A stretch of DNA of 64,000 nt from Pseudoalteromonas sp. SMS1 (GCF_021530565.1 NZ_JAKGBI010000012.1:114184-178183); one strand, 5' to 3'; shown: positions 37,165-47,328, counted from the first letter of the stretch. Numbers and translations are program-made. Notes: generated by a model not told the origin, from the sequence alone.

Positions 37165-37341
37165 TCACTCCTTTTCGTCAGTTTTTGCTTTATCCTGTGC
37201 TGCAGGTGTTGACTGTGTAGTACGGTTTTTATCTGCATCTTCAGGTAAATACAGTGGACCACGTTGCCCGCAAGCTGATAACGTTAAGGTGCTAGTTAAT
37301 ACTAGTGCCAGTAAGCTAAATTGAGTGTATGTCGCTTTCAT
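37165..37341 (-). CDS. lptM: LptM (YifL) small lipoprotein
   Basis: 58 residues. A lipoprotein signal with lipobox LSAC (Cys24) is followed by GQRGPLYLP, the invariant start of mature LptM, then a polar tail of about 25 residues. LptM promotes disulfide rearrangement and assembly of the LptD/E lipopolysaccharide translocon at the outer membrane. It lies immediately upstream of lysA, as in E. coli (yifL-dapF), and is divergent from cyaY. Confidence 0.92.
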   Translation of the reverse strand: MKATYTQFSLLALVLTSTLTLSACGQRGPLYLPEDADKNRTTQSTPAAQDKAKTDEKE

Positions 37342-37473
37342 TAGATTAATGATGTCAGTGCCTTTATAATCGCAGAGTAACAGAATTCGCGAAAAAAGCA
37401 GCTTTTGCGGTTGAAATTTATTCCCTAATTGGGGGAATGTTTGGCCTTTGTTGCCGTAATTTAGGAGTTAGCC

Positions 37474-37794
37474 ATGACAGATCACGAATATCATCAACTA
37501 GCTGAAGCGCTGATGCTGACGATCGAGGAACAGATTGACGATTGTGATGCAGATTTAGACTATGAATCTGCCTCTGGTATTCTCGAAATCATCTTTGCCG
37601 ATCAATCAAAAATTATCATCAACAAACAAGCACCCCTGCACCAGGTATGGGTTGCGACAAAATTTAATGGGCATCACTTTGAACTACGTGATGACAAATG
37701 GATAGACAACCGCTCGGGTGCTGAGTTTTGGCAGTTTATGTCTGATGCTGCGACTCGACAAGCGGGCCAACCAATAGAGTGGCAACACGACTGA
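37474..37794 (+). CDS. cyaY: Frataxin homologue CyaY
   Basis: 106 residues: an acidic N-terminal helix ([14 protein letters not shown]) and the beta-sheet segment with [25 protein letters not shown]. CyaY binds iron and slows IscS-driven Fe-S assembly. A 6-bp inverted repeat (37420-37438, ATTCCC/GGGAAT) lies in the gap shared with lptM. The stop codon overlaps the next start (TGATG). Confidence 0.95.
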   Translation: MTDHEYHQLAEALMLTIEEQIDDCDADLDYESASGILEIIFADQSKIIINKQAPLHQVWVATKFNGHHFELRDDKWIDNRSGAEFWQFMSDAATRQAGQPIEWQHD

Positions 37795-38447
37795 TGTTAG
37801 AATTTGTAGAATACGCTGCGAAGCAGCAGCACAAGGCAACGGTTATTTGGTTGCACGGACTAGGAGATTCTGGAAACGGTTTCTTGCCAATTGCACCTGA
37901 ACTTGCTTTACCCGATGAACTGGGGGTTCGATTCGTATTTCCACATGCTCCAATTCGACCGGTAACCGTGAATGGTGGGATGGAAATGCGCGCTTGGTAC
38001 GACATCAAAAGTATGGACCTTGAAAATCGTGCTGATGAGACCGGTGTAAGAGAGTCTGCCGCATTGGTGACGGATTTAATTGAAAAAGAAATAGCGGCGG
38101 GCATTCCAGCAGATAAAATTATACTTGCTGGGTTTTCACAAGGTGGTGTGATCAGTGTGCATTTGGCACCGAGGTTGCCGTTTCAAGTAGCCGGTGTAAT
38201 GGCGTTGTCGACTTACATGTGCGCGCCGCAAAAATTGGCAGACGAAGCACAGCAAAATGCACTCAATATTTTTATGGCGCATGGTAGCCATGACCCGGTT
38301 GTGCCAATGTCAGCAGGTCAAACAGCGTATGAAGCACTGGTGCATCAAGGGTATGATGTAAGTTGGCAAGATTATCCCATGGAGCACCAAGTATGCTTGG
38401 AAGAGCTCAAGGCGATTAGAGCGTGGTTAATATCGCGCTTGTCATAG
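37794..38447 (+). CDS. Alpha/beta-hydrolase, carboxylesterase / lysophospholipase family
   Basis: 217 residues from the ATG that overlaps the cyaY stop codon; a GTG five codons earlier is possible. It has VIWLHGLGDSGNGF, the nucleophile elbow GFSQGGVIS, Asp in HGSHDPVVPM and a C-terminal His in MEHQV, the triad and oxyanion loop of the EstB/acyl-protein thioesterase family. It hydrolyses carboxyl esters; the natural substrate is unknown. Cytosolic, no signal peptide. Confidence 0.87.
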   Translation: MLEFVEYAAKQQHKATVIWLHGLGDSGNGFLPIAPELALPDELGVRFVFPHAPIRPVTVNGGMEMRAWYDIKSMDLENRADETGVRESAALVTDLIEKEIAAGIPADKIILAGFSQGGVISVHLAPRLPFQVAGVMALSTYMCAPQKLADEAQQNALNIFMAHGSHDPVVPMSAGQTAYEALVHQGYDVSWQDYPMEHQVCLEELKAIRAWLISRLS

Positions 38448-38465
38448 TGAATTTAGGACAGACGA

Positions 38466-39326
38466 ATGACTCAACGTATCGTGATTAAAACCAAAGTGAC
38501 TGATGCCCAGTCGCAGCCAAAAACAGCAAACTCAGTGAGTTATCAATACCATTGGCGGCGAATTATTACCGTACTGGCCATGATGAGTTTTGGTGTTATG
38601 GCGTTGTCATATGGCTTATTTAAGTCAGTCTATGCCGATGATTCAGCTGCACCTGTCAGTGAGCCGGTCGTGTTGGCGTCGTCGGCCACTGAGGTACCCG
38701 TCAACAAAATACCTGAGTTACAGATATCACCCAGTAGCCAAGCAGAAGCACACATTGACAGCGCCTCCATCGTGGTCAATGAGGCGCCGTCGGCTGTTGC
38801 CGAGCCTGAACCTCCTGTCATAGCCGTTGTGAGTGTGGCGGATGAGATGGAGAATCCGTCAAACGAGATGTCAACGGACACTGAACATCAGACGGCACAA
38901 CCAGAGCTAGAACAAAGTGTGTCTACGACGACTCGGTTTGCAGATGACGCCCAAGTTGCCAGTGTTGCGCTCAATGCCAAAGTAGACACAAGTCATATCA
39001 GTCGCGCAGTACTGACATCTGGTATCGAGAACCGTGAGCCCGTGAATGTACTGAAACACCTCGTTGAACGAAATCGATTTGAGGAAAAGCTGTATTTCTT
39101 TACCGAGATCAAAGGACTTCAAGGAGAAGTGGTGCAACATTTGTGGTTTCACCAAGAGCAACTAATGGCTGAAATTACATTGCCTATTAGTGCGCCTAGG
39201 TTCCGTACTTACTCAAGTAAAAATATTATGCCAAGTCAAACCGGACAGTGGCGTGTAGAAGTTATCACGCAAAATGGACAGTTATTGGCACAAAAATCAT
39301 TTCGAATTTTAGCAAAGGCTCCCTAG
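38466..39326 (+). CDS. DUF2914 domain membrane protein
   Basis: 286 residues. A cytosolic N-terminus of about 30 residues, one membrane helix (residues 33-52, ITVLAMMSFGVMALSYGLF), a long Ser/Glu/Pro/Ala-rich linker (about 55-165) and a C-terminal DUF2914 domain (ENREPVNVLKHLVERN, YFFTEIKGLQGEVVQHLWFH, RTYSSKNIMPSQTGQWRVEV). The domain faces the periplasm. The function is unknown. It lies 18 bases before hemC and may be co-transcribed. Confidence 0.8.
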   Translation: MTQRIVIKTKVTDAQSQPKTANSVSYQYHWRRIITVLAMMSFGVMALSYGLFKSVYADDSAAPVSEPVVLASSATEVPVNKIPELQISPSSQAEAHIDSASIVVNEAPSAVAEPEPPVIAVVSVADEMENPSNEMSTDTEHQTAQPELEQSVSTTTRFADDAQVASVALNAKVDTSHISRAVLTSGIENREPVNVLKHLVERNRFEEKLYFFTEIKGLQGEVVQHLWFHQEQLMAEITLPISAPRFRTYSSKNIMPSQTGQWRVEVITQNGQLLAQKSFRILAKAP

Positions 39327-39344
39327 GAGCTGACAAGGCAAAAC

Positions 39345-40283
39345 ATGACAGAAACAAAAAAGACAGTGCGCATCGCCACACGTAAAAGTGCATTGGCACT
39401 TTGGCAGGCAGAGTATGTAAAAGCGCAACTAGAGCACTTTCATCCCGAGCTTGTGGTTGAATTGGTGCCGATGTCCACCAAAGGCGATAAAATTTTAGAT
39501 ACGCCTCTGGCCAAAATTGGTGGTAAAGGTCTGTTTGTAAAAGAGCTGGAACAAGCCATGCTAGAGGGGCGTGCAGATATTGCTGTACATTCTATGAAAG
39601 ATGTTCCAGTGGATTTTCCTGAGGGACTCATGTTGCATACAATTTGCGAACGCGAAGATCCACGTGATGCTTTTGTTTCTAATCAATACCAGCAACTTGC
39701 GCAGCTGCCCGCAGGCGCAGTGGTCGGTACCTCTAGCTTACGTCGACAGTGTCAAATACGTGAGATGAGACCAGACCTACAGATCAAAGATTTGCGCGGT
39801 AATGTTAATACGCGACTCGCTAAACTTGATGCGGGTGAGTTTGATGCGATAATTTTGGCTGCTGCGGGTTTAATCCGCCTAGAAATGGCTGAGCGTATAG
39901 CGAGTTATGTCTCAGTTGAACAGTCTTTACCAGCAAATGGCCAAGGTGCTGTCGGCATTGAATGTCGCAGCGATGATACGCGTGTACAAGATTTACTTGC
40001 GCCATTGGAACATGCGCCAACGCGTGCTCGAGTCATGGCTGAGCGCGCGATGAATCGTCGCTTAGAAGGTGGGTGTCAGGTGCCAATTGGTGCATATGCA
40101 CAGTTGCAAGGTGATCAAATCTATCTTAGAGGCCTGGTGGGGGCTGTTGATGGCAGCACCATTTTACGTGCAGAGACAACCGGGCCTGTGCAACAGGCTG
40201 AAGCTTTGGGGGTCAAATTAGCAGACTCATTGCTTGAGCAGGGCGCTGATAAGATTTTAGCTGAGGTATATAGAGACGCTTAA
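39345..40283 (+). CDS. hemC: Porphobilinogen deaminase (hydroxymethylbilane synthase)
   Basis: 312 residues. It joins four porphobilinogen units into hydroxymethylbilane. Cys244 ([10 protein letters not shown]) carries the dipyrromethane cofactor; Asp in VHSMKDVPV and [20 protein letters not shown] are catalytic and substrate-binding. hemD follows one base later, so the two enzymes of uroporphyrinogen III formation are coupled. Confidence 0.97.
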   Translation: MTETKKTVRIATRKSALALWQAEYVKAQLEHFHPELVVELVPMSTKGDKILDTPLAKIGGKGLFVKELEQAMLEGRADIAVHSMKDVPVDFPEGLMLHTICEREDPRDAFVSNQYQQLAQLPAGAVVGTSSLRRQCQIREMRPDLQIKDLRGNVNTRLAKLDAGEFDAIILAAAGLIRLEMAERIASYVSVEQSLPANGQGAVGIECRSDDTRVQDLLAPLEHAPTRARVMAERAMNRRLEGGCQVPIGAYAQLQGDQIYLRGLVGAVDGSTILRAETTGPVQQAEALGVKLADSLLEQGADKILAEVYRDA

Positions 40284-40284
40284 T

Positions 40285-42111
40285 GTGAAATTTGCCATAA
40301 CTCGGCCGCAGGGAAAAGGGGATGAATTAGCCACTGAGTTGGCAAAAAACGGGATTTCAGCGCTGTGTTCACCAGTGCTGAAACTCGAGCATGTCAAGGT
40401 ATCACAGGCGCAGTTGGTGGCGGTGTGTGAGGCCGAGATTATCATCTTTATTTCACAGGATGCAGTACTCAACTTTGCTGCGCAACTTCAAAAGGCAGCC
40501 ATTCCACTCTCAACCCACGCTCAACTTGTCGCTGTAGGTCTGCAAACGGCGGATGCGATTACTCAACATTTTGCGCGAGATGCGATTGTGCCCGAACGGC
40601 AAGACTCTGAAGGGCTGGTTGCGTTACCCGTTTTGCAGCATGTTGCGCAAACGAGGGTGGCCTTAGTTAAAGGACGTGGTGGACGAGCGCATATTGCGAA
40701 GGTGCTTAAAACACGAAACGCTTTACTCACCACTTGCAGTGTGTATGAGCGAGGCCCAATAAGTGAATGTGCAAGTGACTGGTTAGACCACTGGAAGCAA
40801 GAGAAAATTGACGGTATAGTGGTAACCAGTAATACAGCGGTAGATGCGATATTCAATAGTGTTCAGCCAGCGCAATTGCGCTGGCTGGGGACACGGCACT
40901 TTGTCGTTGTGAGTGCGCGTACTGCGCAACATTTAAAAATACAGTTTAAAATAACCGATGAGCAGATCACTTTAAGTGATGGTGCAAGCAATGAGTCCCT
41001 TTTTAAGGCGATCTGTAAATTAACTTCCCAACAGGGCAGCGCAATGACGGAAACAAACCAACAAACAACCTCGTCTGAATCAAAACAGAATACGGAAGTC
41101 GCAGCAGACAACATTGAACGCAGTCCCAAAGCAAAATTGAGCAAGACCGCGGTGGTGGCTCTGTTTTTCGCGCTCGCAGGCGTGGGAGCGACATCAGGCC
41201 TGTTTTATTATGCTCAACAGCAAGATGCTCAAAAACAGGCATCACTGACGGCACTTCAACAGCAAAATCAGCAACTACAAACCCAGTTGAGCAATGTCGT
41301 ATCCTCTCTTAACCAATTGCGGTCACAGTGGCCAAAGCAAGAGCAGTTTGTCGCCGAGCAACTGGCGACGCAGCAAGCTCAGGTCGCTGATAGCCTTCAA
41401 CAGGCACTGTCAAAAGCACGCCAGCAAGTGGGGGGAGCGTTAAGCTCAGAGCTGCGGTCATTGGCACGCTATGCTGAGTTTAAGGCACTGAGTGAGGGAG
41501 ACTATTCAGGCGCTGTATTGGTGTTAAAACGTCTACAAGACGCGTTAGCCGAAGAGACGGGTACGGATGCACTGCAGTTGGCTATCAGTACAGATATTGC
41601 CAAATTACAAGCCCAACCAAAACCCAATACCGAAGCGTTGTATATGGAGCTGGCTGGACTGCTGTCTCAGGTAGATAATTTACCACTCAAGACCTTTGAA
41701 AAGCCAACGGTCTCTCAACCGGACGCCACAGAGCTAAGCAATGACATCAGTGAATGGCGTGAAAATTTCATCCGCAGTTTAAAGCAGATCAGTGCCGAGT
41801 TTTTAACCGTTGAGCGACATGACAAGCCCGTTATTGATCCGTTACTTGATGCCCAAGAGCAGCAGCTTATTCGCAGCCAGTTACGTAGCTATTTACAGCA
41901 AGCACAAACGGCTTTGTTAGATGGTCAAATGAGTATTTACTTTAATGCCATTGAAGGCGCGCAAGAGACGCTGACGCGTTATTTCAGAGTCGAGCAGTCG
42001 GCGACAAATAGCATGCTTGTGGCTTTGAAAGTGATGCAGCGCGCTGAGTTCAGCACATCGAAAGCGCTGACATTGACTACCCCGGCAGCATTGAAGGAGT
42101 GGCTGCAATGA
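40285..42111 (+). CDS. hemD: Uroporphyrinogen-III synthase fused to HemX
   Basis: 608 residues from a GTG one base after hemC. Residues 1-250 are HemD (ITRPQGKGDELATEL at the start, VKGRGGRAHIAKVL, IVVTSNTAVDAIF), which cyclises hydroxymethylbilane. After a polar Gln/Thr/Ser linker a membrane helix (about 290-312) and a long coiled coil and helical domain form HemX (QQDAQKQASLTALQQQN..., DISEWRENFIRSLKQIS). In E. coli these are separate genes. Met254 at the junction (ATGACG, 41044) could start HemX alone, but its ribosome site is weak. HemX function is not settled. hemY overlaps the stop codon. Confidence 0.92.
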   Translation: MKFAITRPQGKGDELATELAKNGISALCSPVLKLEHVKVSQAQLVAVCEAEIIIFISQDAVLNFAAQLQKAAIPLSTHAQLVAVGLQTADAITQHFARDAIVPERQDSEGLVALPVLQHVAQTRVALVKGRGGRAHIAKVLKTRNALLTTCSVYERGPISECASDWLDHWKQEKIDGIVVTSNTAVDAIFNSVQPAQLRWLGTRHFVVVSARTAQHLKIQFKITDEQITLSDGASNESLFKAICKLTSQQGSAMTETNQQTTSSESKQNTEVAADNIERSPKAKLSKTAVVALFFALAGVGATSGLFYYAQQQDAQKQASLTALQQQNQQLQTQLSNVVSSLNQLRSQWPKQEQFVAEQLATQQAQVADSLQQALSKARQQVGGALSSELRSLARYAEFKALSEGDYSGAVLVLKRLQDALAEETGTDALQLAISTDIAKLQAQPKPNTEALYMELAGLLSQVDNLPLKTFEKPTVSQPDATELSNDISEWRENFIRSLKQISAEFLTVERHDKPVIDPLLDAQEQQLIRSQLRSYLQQAQTALLDGQMSIYFNAIEGAQETLTRYFRVEQSATNSMLVALKVMQRAEFSTSKALTLTTPAALKEWLQ

Positions 42112-43253
42112 GGCACTTTATCAAACGAACGGTATTAATTTTAGCGGTGATACTGCTATTTTGCGCGGTGTTAGCAGGATCTCATTTGCTCATTGATGAA
42201 AAAGGGTATGTGCTGGTTTCTTTTGGCCAGTACACCATCGAAAGTACGCTTGTCTCTTTGGTGTTTATTGTCGCCATCGTCTTGTGCGTTATTTGGCTGT
42301 CATCGAAAGTCGTCAAAGCGATTTGGCGGGGAGTCGGGGGGATCGCTACACGCAGAGCAAAAAAACGTCAACAACGTGAAGAGGATGCATTTACTCAAAG
42401 TGTTTGGGCACTGATTAACAATCAACCGGACAGTCTGGGTTACACATTACAATTGTCTGAGTTTCCTGAAAAGTGGCGCGATCAGCAGCTTGCTATTCAA
42501 GCCAAAGCTGCGTTACATGTCGGTAAAAAGGTGGTGGCGCGCGAGTATCTACAACAACTTTCTGAGCCTGCCCAAAGCAAAGTGAGTGAACTGTGGTTAG
42601 CGGCTGAGCAGGATTCACAAGCGCTTACGAGTCTCGCCCCACAAGCGCAAATGAAAAAAGCCACGCCGACTGAGCTGAATGCCTATGTGAGCGCGTTGCT
42701 TCAGGCAAAAGATTGGGACACCTTGCAGTCAACCATTGAGCAACGTCATAAACAGTTACAGTGGTCTGGTACACAGTGGTCGCAATTTTTTACAGCCTAC
42801 TTTGAAGCGATTTTGCGTCACAGTGACAAAGACATTCATGTAATTTATGGGGCTTTACCGAGGGCGCTTCGTGGGCAGAGCCACACCGCATACGTGCATA
42901 CTTGCGTGCGTTTTGGTCATATCATGGTGGTTCGCAAAGAATTACTCAAGATGCTTAAAAAATCACAGTTTCAAGAATTGGCGACGATTTTACAATTTGC
43001 CAATGGGGGTGATATTGAGTTGCGCAAAGCGATTCAAGCCCAACTCAAAAAACAGCCAGAGCAAACAGAGCTGTTGTTTTGCCTTGCGAGTATGGCGAAT
43101 GGTGAGGGAGATCATGGTCTCGCAGCGAAAATATTCGATTCACTATCAAGTGCACCATGGCAGGCGCTATGGCAGCATCAGGCTGAAGTCGCATTCGCCA
43201 AAACTGGCCAGTTTGAAAAAGCCTACTTATTGCTGAGCAACACACACCGCTAA
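42108..43253 (+). CDS. hemY: HemY, TPR-like membrane protein
   Basis: 381 residues from the ATG overlapping the hemD stop (ATGA), with AGGAG 8 bases ahead; an upstream GTG is rejected. Two membrane helices (about 8-25 and 40-63) are followed by a TPR-like helical domain. The HemY segment LLIDEKGYVLVSFGQYTIESTLVSLVF is typical. HemY lies in the hemCDXY operon but is not the protoporphyrinogen oxidase of the same name in Bacillus; its role in tetrapyrrole metabolism is unresolved. Confidence 0.93.
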   Translation: MRHFIKRTVLILAVILLFCAVLAGSHLLIDEKGYVLVSFGQYTIESTLVSLVFIVAIVLCVIWLSSKVVKAIWRGVGGIATRRAKKRQQREEDAFTQSVWALINNQPDSLGYTLQLSEFPEKWRDQQLAIQAKAALHVGKKVVAREYLQQLSEPAQSKVSELWLAAEQDSQALTSLAPQAQMKKATPTELNAYVSALLQAKDWDTLQSTIEQRHKQLQWSGTQWSQFFTAYFEAILRHSDKDIHVIYGALPRALRGQSHTAYVHTCVRFGHIMVVRKELLKMLKKSQFQELATILQFANGGDIELRKAIQAQLKKQPEQTELLFCLASMANGEGDHGLAAKIFDSLSSAPWQALWQHQAEVAFAKTGQFEKAYLLLSNTHR

Positions 43254-43260
43254 TAAAATA

Positions 43261-43284
43261 AGCCAGTGTTTGAATACACTGGCT
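43261..43284 (+). terminator. Hairpin terminator after hemY
   Basis: Perfect 9-bp stem AGCCAGTGT/ACACTGGCT with a 6-base loop, followed by ATTTTA, 7 bases after the hemY stop codon. Confidence 0.75.
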
Positions 43285-43343
43285 ATTTTACACACCATAC
43301 CCATCGCTTTTCATTGTTCATTGCGTGATCAATTGCATGTTAG

Positions 43344-43361
43344 TCAACAGAGGTCTGTTGA
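43344..43361. promoter_or_regulatory. Operator-like palindrome upstream of add
   Basis: Perfect 8-base arms TCAACAGA and TCTGTTGA with a GG centre, 25 bases ahead of the candidate -35 box of the adenosine deaminase gene. This fits an activator or repressor site. The binder is unknown. Confidence 0.5.
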
Positions 43362-43385
43362 GTTATATTTTGCGGATAATTGTCC

Positions 43386-43413
43386 TTGTATCTAAACTTG
43401 ATCTGCGTATGAT
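43386..43413 (+). promoter_or_regulatory. Candidate promoter of add
   Basis: TTGTAT (43386-43391) and TATGAT (43408-43413) with a 16-base spacer, 32 bases before the ATG. Confidence 0.5.
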
Positions 43414-43445
43414 CTGAAAAATTTTATCTGCAAACCGAGTGTCTT

Positions 43446-44441
43446 ATGATCAATACCAAACTACCTTTACTTGATTTACACCGTCACTTAGACGGCAACG
43501 TGCGTGCTGAGACGATATTAGAACTCGGTCAAAAATTTAACATGCCTTTGCCGGCCAACGATATAGAAGGCTTGCGCCCCCATGTGCAAGTTATCGACAA
43601 CGCGCCCAACTTAATGGCATTTCTCGCCAAGCTGGATTGGGGAGTAAAGGTGCTGGGGGATTATGATGCTTGTCGTCGAATTGCAGTTGAAAATGTTGAA
43701 GATGCCATTGCACAAAATATGGATTATACCGAGCTGCGTTTTAGTCCATACTACATGGCCAAGACACACAATTTACACCCACAAGGCGTCGTTGAAGCGG
43801 TTGTTGATGGCATTGAGTGTGCAGCTCGAGGCCAAGATATCAAAGTGAACTTGATTGGTATTATGTCGCGCACGTTTGGTGTTGAGAAATGTCAGCATGA
43901 ACTGGATGCATTGCTCGCGTTTAAAGAAAGCCTTGTTGCTGTCGATTTGGCTGGCGATGAACTGGGTTTTCCGGGTGAACTGTTTATCGAACATTTCAAG
44001 CAAGTGCGTGATGCTTATTTGGGTGCCACAATTCACGCTGGTGAAGCCGAGGGCGCAGTGAGCATATGGCAAGCGATTAACGAACTCGGTGCATCGCGTA
44101 TCGGTCACGGTGTTAAGGCCATCGAAGATCCAAAACTCATGGACTTCTTAAGAGATAACCGCATCGGCATTGAATCTTGCTTGACCAGTAATCTGCAAAC
44201 TAGCACGGTGGCCAGCATCGAAACACACCCACTGAAACAGTTTTTAGATCATGGTATTTTAGCGACTATCAACACCGATGATCCAGCCGTGCAGGGAGTT
44301 GAGTTGGACAATGAATTCATGAAGGCTGCGCCTCTTGCGGGTCTGAGTGCGGCGGATATCCAAAAAGCGCAACGTAATGCCGTCGAGATTGCCTTCTTAA
44401 GTGATGCTGATAAACAGGCATTACTCCTAAAGTACGCCTAA
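43446..44441 (+). CDS. add: Adenosine deaminase
   Basis: 331 residues. Zinc ligands and catalytic residues: His12 and His14 (DLHRHLDG), His197 and Glu200 (TIHAGEA), His221 (RIGHGVK), Asp278/Asp279 (INTDDPAV). It converts adenosine and deoxyadenosine to inosine in purine salvage in the cytosol. The length is typical. It is a single-gene unit between the hemY terminator and a CBS-domain gene. Confidence 0.96.
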   Translation: MINTKLPLLDLHRHLDGNVRAETILELGQKFNMPLPANDIEGLRPHVQVIDNAPNLMAFLAKLDWGVKVLGDYDACRRIAVENVEDAIAQNMDYTELRFSPYYMAKTHNLHPQGVVEAVVDGIECAARGQDIKVNLIGIMSRTFGVEKCQHELDALLAFKESLVAVDLAGDELGFPGELFIEHFKQVRDAYLGATIHAGEAEGAVSIWQAINELGASRIGHGVKAIEDPKLMDFLRDNRIGIESCLTSNLQTSTVASIETHPLKQFLDHGILATINTDDPAVQGVELDNEFMKAAPLAGLSAADIQKAQRNAVEIAFLSDADKQALLLKYA

Positions 44442-44458
44442 TGTACACGTTGAGCTGC

Positions 44459-44869
44459 TCAGTGTTTTGAGCAGCTCAAGTAATCTTCTCTCAGCGCATT
44501 GATCACATGGCTTCTTGTGACAATTGCGATCACTTTATCCGCTTGTACGACAGGGTAAATCTTCGGTTTGTTTTGTTGCATTTGCGTGGCCAAATCTATC
44601 ACCGTTGTATTTTTTCTTACCGACAATGGCTCTGTGGTCATAAGATCCGCGACAAGTGTTGCGCCATCACAGAAATAACTGCTTTGCAGTAAGGGAGCGA
44701 GTAGCTGTTGCTCTGAAATAAAGCCGACTAAAGCGCCGTGTTTGTCTTGCACGGGAGCGCCAAATAAATCAAATTTGTGCAGTTGCTCAATGGCCTCGGT
44801 GATTTCGGTTTCTGGGGTAATCACCGGAAACTGGAATGACATAATGTCTTCAATAAATTGGTTTGCCAT
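44459..44869 (-). CDS. CBS domain-pair protein
   Basis: 136 residues from the ATG at 44869, which has an AGGAG 7 bases ahead; the longer frame adds 15 codons without one. Two CBS repeats fill the protein (PVITPETEITEAIEQLHKFDLFGAPVQDKHGALVGFIS and MTTEPLSVRKNTTVIDLATQMQQNKPKIYPVVQADKVIAIVTR). CBS pairs bind adenine nucleotides; the regulated partner is unknown. It is tail to tail with adenosine deaminase, 17 bases away. Confidence 0.85.
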   Translation of the reverse strand: MANQFIEDIMSFQFPVITPETEITEAIEQLHKFDLFGAPVQDKHGALVGFISEQQLLAPLLQSSYFCDGATLVADLMTTEPLSVRKNTTVIDLATQMQQNKPKIYPVVQADKVIAIVTRSHVINALREDYLSCSKH

Positions 44870-44965
44870 AGGGTGTCTCCTGTTTTGTCTTAGGAGTAGT
44901 ATGGGCAAATTCAAGTTATTTTTAAAATTGATTATTTATATTGTTTTGATTTGTTTTTTAGATGG

Positions 44966-44991
44966 AACGCGCAAGGAGTGACCTGCGCGTT
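44966..44991 (-). terminator. Hairpin downstream of fre
   Basis: Perfect 8-bp arms AACGCGCA and TGCGCGTT with a 10-base loop, 10 bases past the fre stop codon. No T-run follows, so termination is only probable. Confidence 0.45.
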
Positions 44992-45001
44992 GGTATGATG
45001 T

Positions 45002-45715
45002 TTACTTGATAAACGCAAAGGCATCAGCATACATAAAGTCACGATGTGCGCCATGGCTGATAAAGTCATCGCGTACAATACCAATCATGTTAAACCGACC
45101 AGCCATGTATACGCTGTAAGGTTCAAGAGAGATAATGTCTTTCATCACTGCTTGGTGTACATAGCCAGTATGTCCTTGCCAGGCTTCTGACGCATTTTCT
45201 ACAACCGGGATAAACTGGAAGTTTTTTTGACTCGCTGCCCACGCTTCCATTTCTGCTTTTGCGTAAAGTGCAGACTCTTCCTTAACGCCCCAGTAAAATA
45301 ATACCGGCTGCTCATAATTGATCTCAGCAAGGTGATCTGCCATAGATTTTACGTAAGAGAACCCGGTCCCGCCAGCTAGCAGGACTATCGGTCTCGCCTG
45401 CTCTGGACGCACTTGAGAGACACCTAAACCCACTTCTAAATCGACTTCTGTCCCATCAATGTGTGCTGTTTTTAAGTGTTCTAGCGCTTGCATCGCATAT
45501 GAATCAGCACCAGAAGCACCAATGTGCAGCTCCAATTGCTGCTTATTAGAGGGGCTACTGGCAATCGAAAATGCACGTTTGTCTTTCTCACCAAGTACCA
45601 GCTGTAAATAGTGGCCTGCGGAAAACTCTGCATCTTGCTGTGGCTTTAACAGCACCTTGTAAACAAATTCTGTGAGAGGTGAAATGTCCTCAACACGCGC
45701 TTTTAATATTTGCAT
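45002..45715 (-). CDS. fre: NAD(P)H-flavin reductase
   Basis: 237 residues from the ATG at 45715 with an AAGG site; the frame runs 14 codons further without one. It has the FAD-binding segment RAFSIASSPS, the NAD loop LAGGTGFSYVKSMADHLAE, and a C-terminal YMAGRFNMIGIVRDDF with the usual Cys of MAGP-like loops absent. It supplies reduced flavins in the cytosol. Its position downstream of ubiD is the standard gamma-proteobacterial order. Confidence 0.9.
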   Translation of the reverse strand: MQILKARVEDISPLTEFVYKVLLKPQQDAEFSAGHYLQLVLGEKDKRAFSIASSPSNKQQLELHIGASGADSYAMQALEHLKTAHIDGTEVDLEVGLGVSQVRPEQARPIVLLAGGTGFSYVKSMADHLAEINYEQPVLFYWGVKEESALYAKAEMEAWAASQKNFQFIPVVENASEAWQGHTGYVHQAVMKDIISLEPYSVYMAGRFNMIGIVRDDFISHGAHRDFMYADAFAFIK

Positions 45716-45852
45716 TTCAAACCTTTTAATTAAGCACCTTGGCGAAAGTATGCGCACTGTAACATATTTAATTGTGACTTTGTTATATCGCCTTTATTGA
45801 CGTTTACCCGAAATTCAAACAAATTTTTATGAAAGTGCACAATACTTATTAG

Positions 45853-47328
45853 TTATTTCTTATCCATAATGCCTAAGCTATCCCAGATGTCGTCGACTTT
45901 TCGTTTGGTATCGTCGTCCATTACGATCGGCTCACCCCACTCACGGTCGGTCTCTCCCGGCCACTTATTGGTTGCGTCCATACCCATTTTAGAGCCTAAT
46001 CCAGATACGGGTGAGGCAAAGTCAAGGTAGTCTATCGGTGTGTTTTCTATCATGGTGGTATCCCTTGCAGGATCCATGCGCGTTGTTATGGCCCAGATCA
46101 CATCATTCCAATCTCGTGCATTTACATCGTCATCGCAAACAATGACAAATTTGGTGTACATAAACTGGCGCAAGAACGACCATACTCCCATCATCACGCG
46201 CTTGGCGTGTCCTGGGTATTGCTTTTTCATGGTCACGACCGCCATACGATACGAACAGCCTTCGGGAGGGAGATAAAAATCTACGATCTCCGGGAACTGC
46301 TTTTGCAGTATGGGTACGAAGACCTCATTGAGCGCGACACCTAAAATTGCCGGTTCGTCTGGTGGACGGCCTGTGTAGGTACTGTGATAAATCGGATTTT
46401 CACGATGTGTAACATGGGTGACGGTCATCACTGGAAAGTCATCGACTTCGTTGTAATATCCAGTGTGGTCGCCATACGGGCCTTCTGGTGCTGTTTCACC
46501 CTGTTCAATGTAACCTTCAAGCACGATCTCTGCACTTGCTGGCACTTGCAAATCATTGGAGATGGACTTAACCACTTCGGTTTTGCTGCCACGCAGCAGA
46601 CCAGCAAAGGCATATTCGCTGAGCGTATCCGGCACAGGCGTTACCGCACCTAAAATGGTGGCAGGATCGGCGCCCAATGCAACAGATACTGGATATGGTT
46701 TACCAGGATGCTCTTTACACCACTCTTGGAAGTCAAGTGCGCCTCCACGATGGGATAACCAGCGCATAATAATTTTGTTTTTGCCCAATAGTTGCTGGCG
46801 ATATATTCCAAGGTTTTGACGTTTTTTATGTGGCCCTTTGGTCACTGTAAGGCCCCATGTAATGAGGGGAGCGGCATCCCCTGGCCAGCAATGCTGGATA
46901 GGAAGCTTAGTTAAATCTACTTGGTCACCGCTCAATATGACTTTCTGACAGGGTGCCTTTTTGACTTCCTTGGCTGGCATATTCAGCACTTGTTTAAAGA
47001 CTGGAATTTGACCCAATGCTTCTTTGATGCCTTTTGGTGGCTCAGGTTCCTTGAGGAATGCCAGAAGTTTACCGACTTCACGTAGTTCACTGACATCAGT
47101 CTGACCCATGCCCATCGCGACGCGTTTTGGGGTGCCAAATAAGTTAGCAAGCACGGGAATGTCAAACCCTTCTGGGTTTTCAAATAAAATGGCAGGACCA
47201 CCGGCACGTAAGGTGCGATCTGCTATTTCAGTCATTTCTAATTTGGTAGAGATGGGTTGACTGACGCGGACAAGTTCACCTTGCTTTTCAAGGAGTTCTA
47301 TAAACTCTCTTAAGTCTTTATATTTCAT
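45853..47328 (-). CDS. ubiD: 4-hydroxy-3-polyprenylbenzoate decarboxylase
   Basis: 491 residues, the usual length. It decarboxylates the aromatic ring in ubiquinone synthesis using prenylated FMN from UbiX. The core segments [38 protein letters not shown] (metal and prFMN contacts), [18 protein letters not shown] and [18 protein letters not shown] are all present. It precedes fre by 137 bases on the same strand. Confidence 0.96.
   Translation of the reverse strand: MKYKDLREFIELLEKQGELVRVSQPISTKLEMTEIADRTLRAGGPAILFENPEGFDIPVLANLFGTPKRVAMGMGQTDVSELREVGKLLAFLKEPEPPKGIKEALGQIPVFKQVLNMPAKEVKKAPCQKVILSGDQVDLTKLPIQHCWPGDAAPLITWGLTVTKGPHKKRQNLGIYRQQLLGKNKIIMRWLSHRGGALDFQEWCKEHPGKPYPVSVALGADPATILGAVTPVPDTLSEYAFAGLLRGSKTEVVKSISNDLQVPASAEIVLEGYIEQGETAPEGPYGDHTGYYNEVDDFPVMTVTHVTHRENPIYHSTYTGRPPDEPAILGVALNEVFVPILQKQFPEIVDFYLPPEGCSYRMAVVTMKKQYPGHAKRVMMGVWSFLRQFMYTKFVIVCDDDVNARDWNDVIWAITTRMDPARDTTMIENTPIDYLDFASPVSGLGSKMGMDATNKWPGETDREWGEPIVMDDDTKRKVDDIWDSLGIMDKK

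Noticed and set aside
37420..37438. 6-bp inverted repeat between lptM and cyaY as an operator
   Set aside because: Too short and of low information to claim beyond a mention in the cyaY entry.
42847..43236. 129-codon plus-strand ORF inside hemY
   Set aside because: Out-of-frame shadow of a well-conserved gene.
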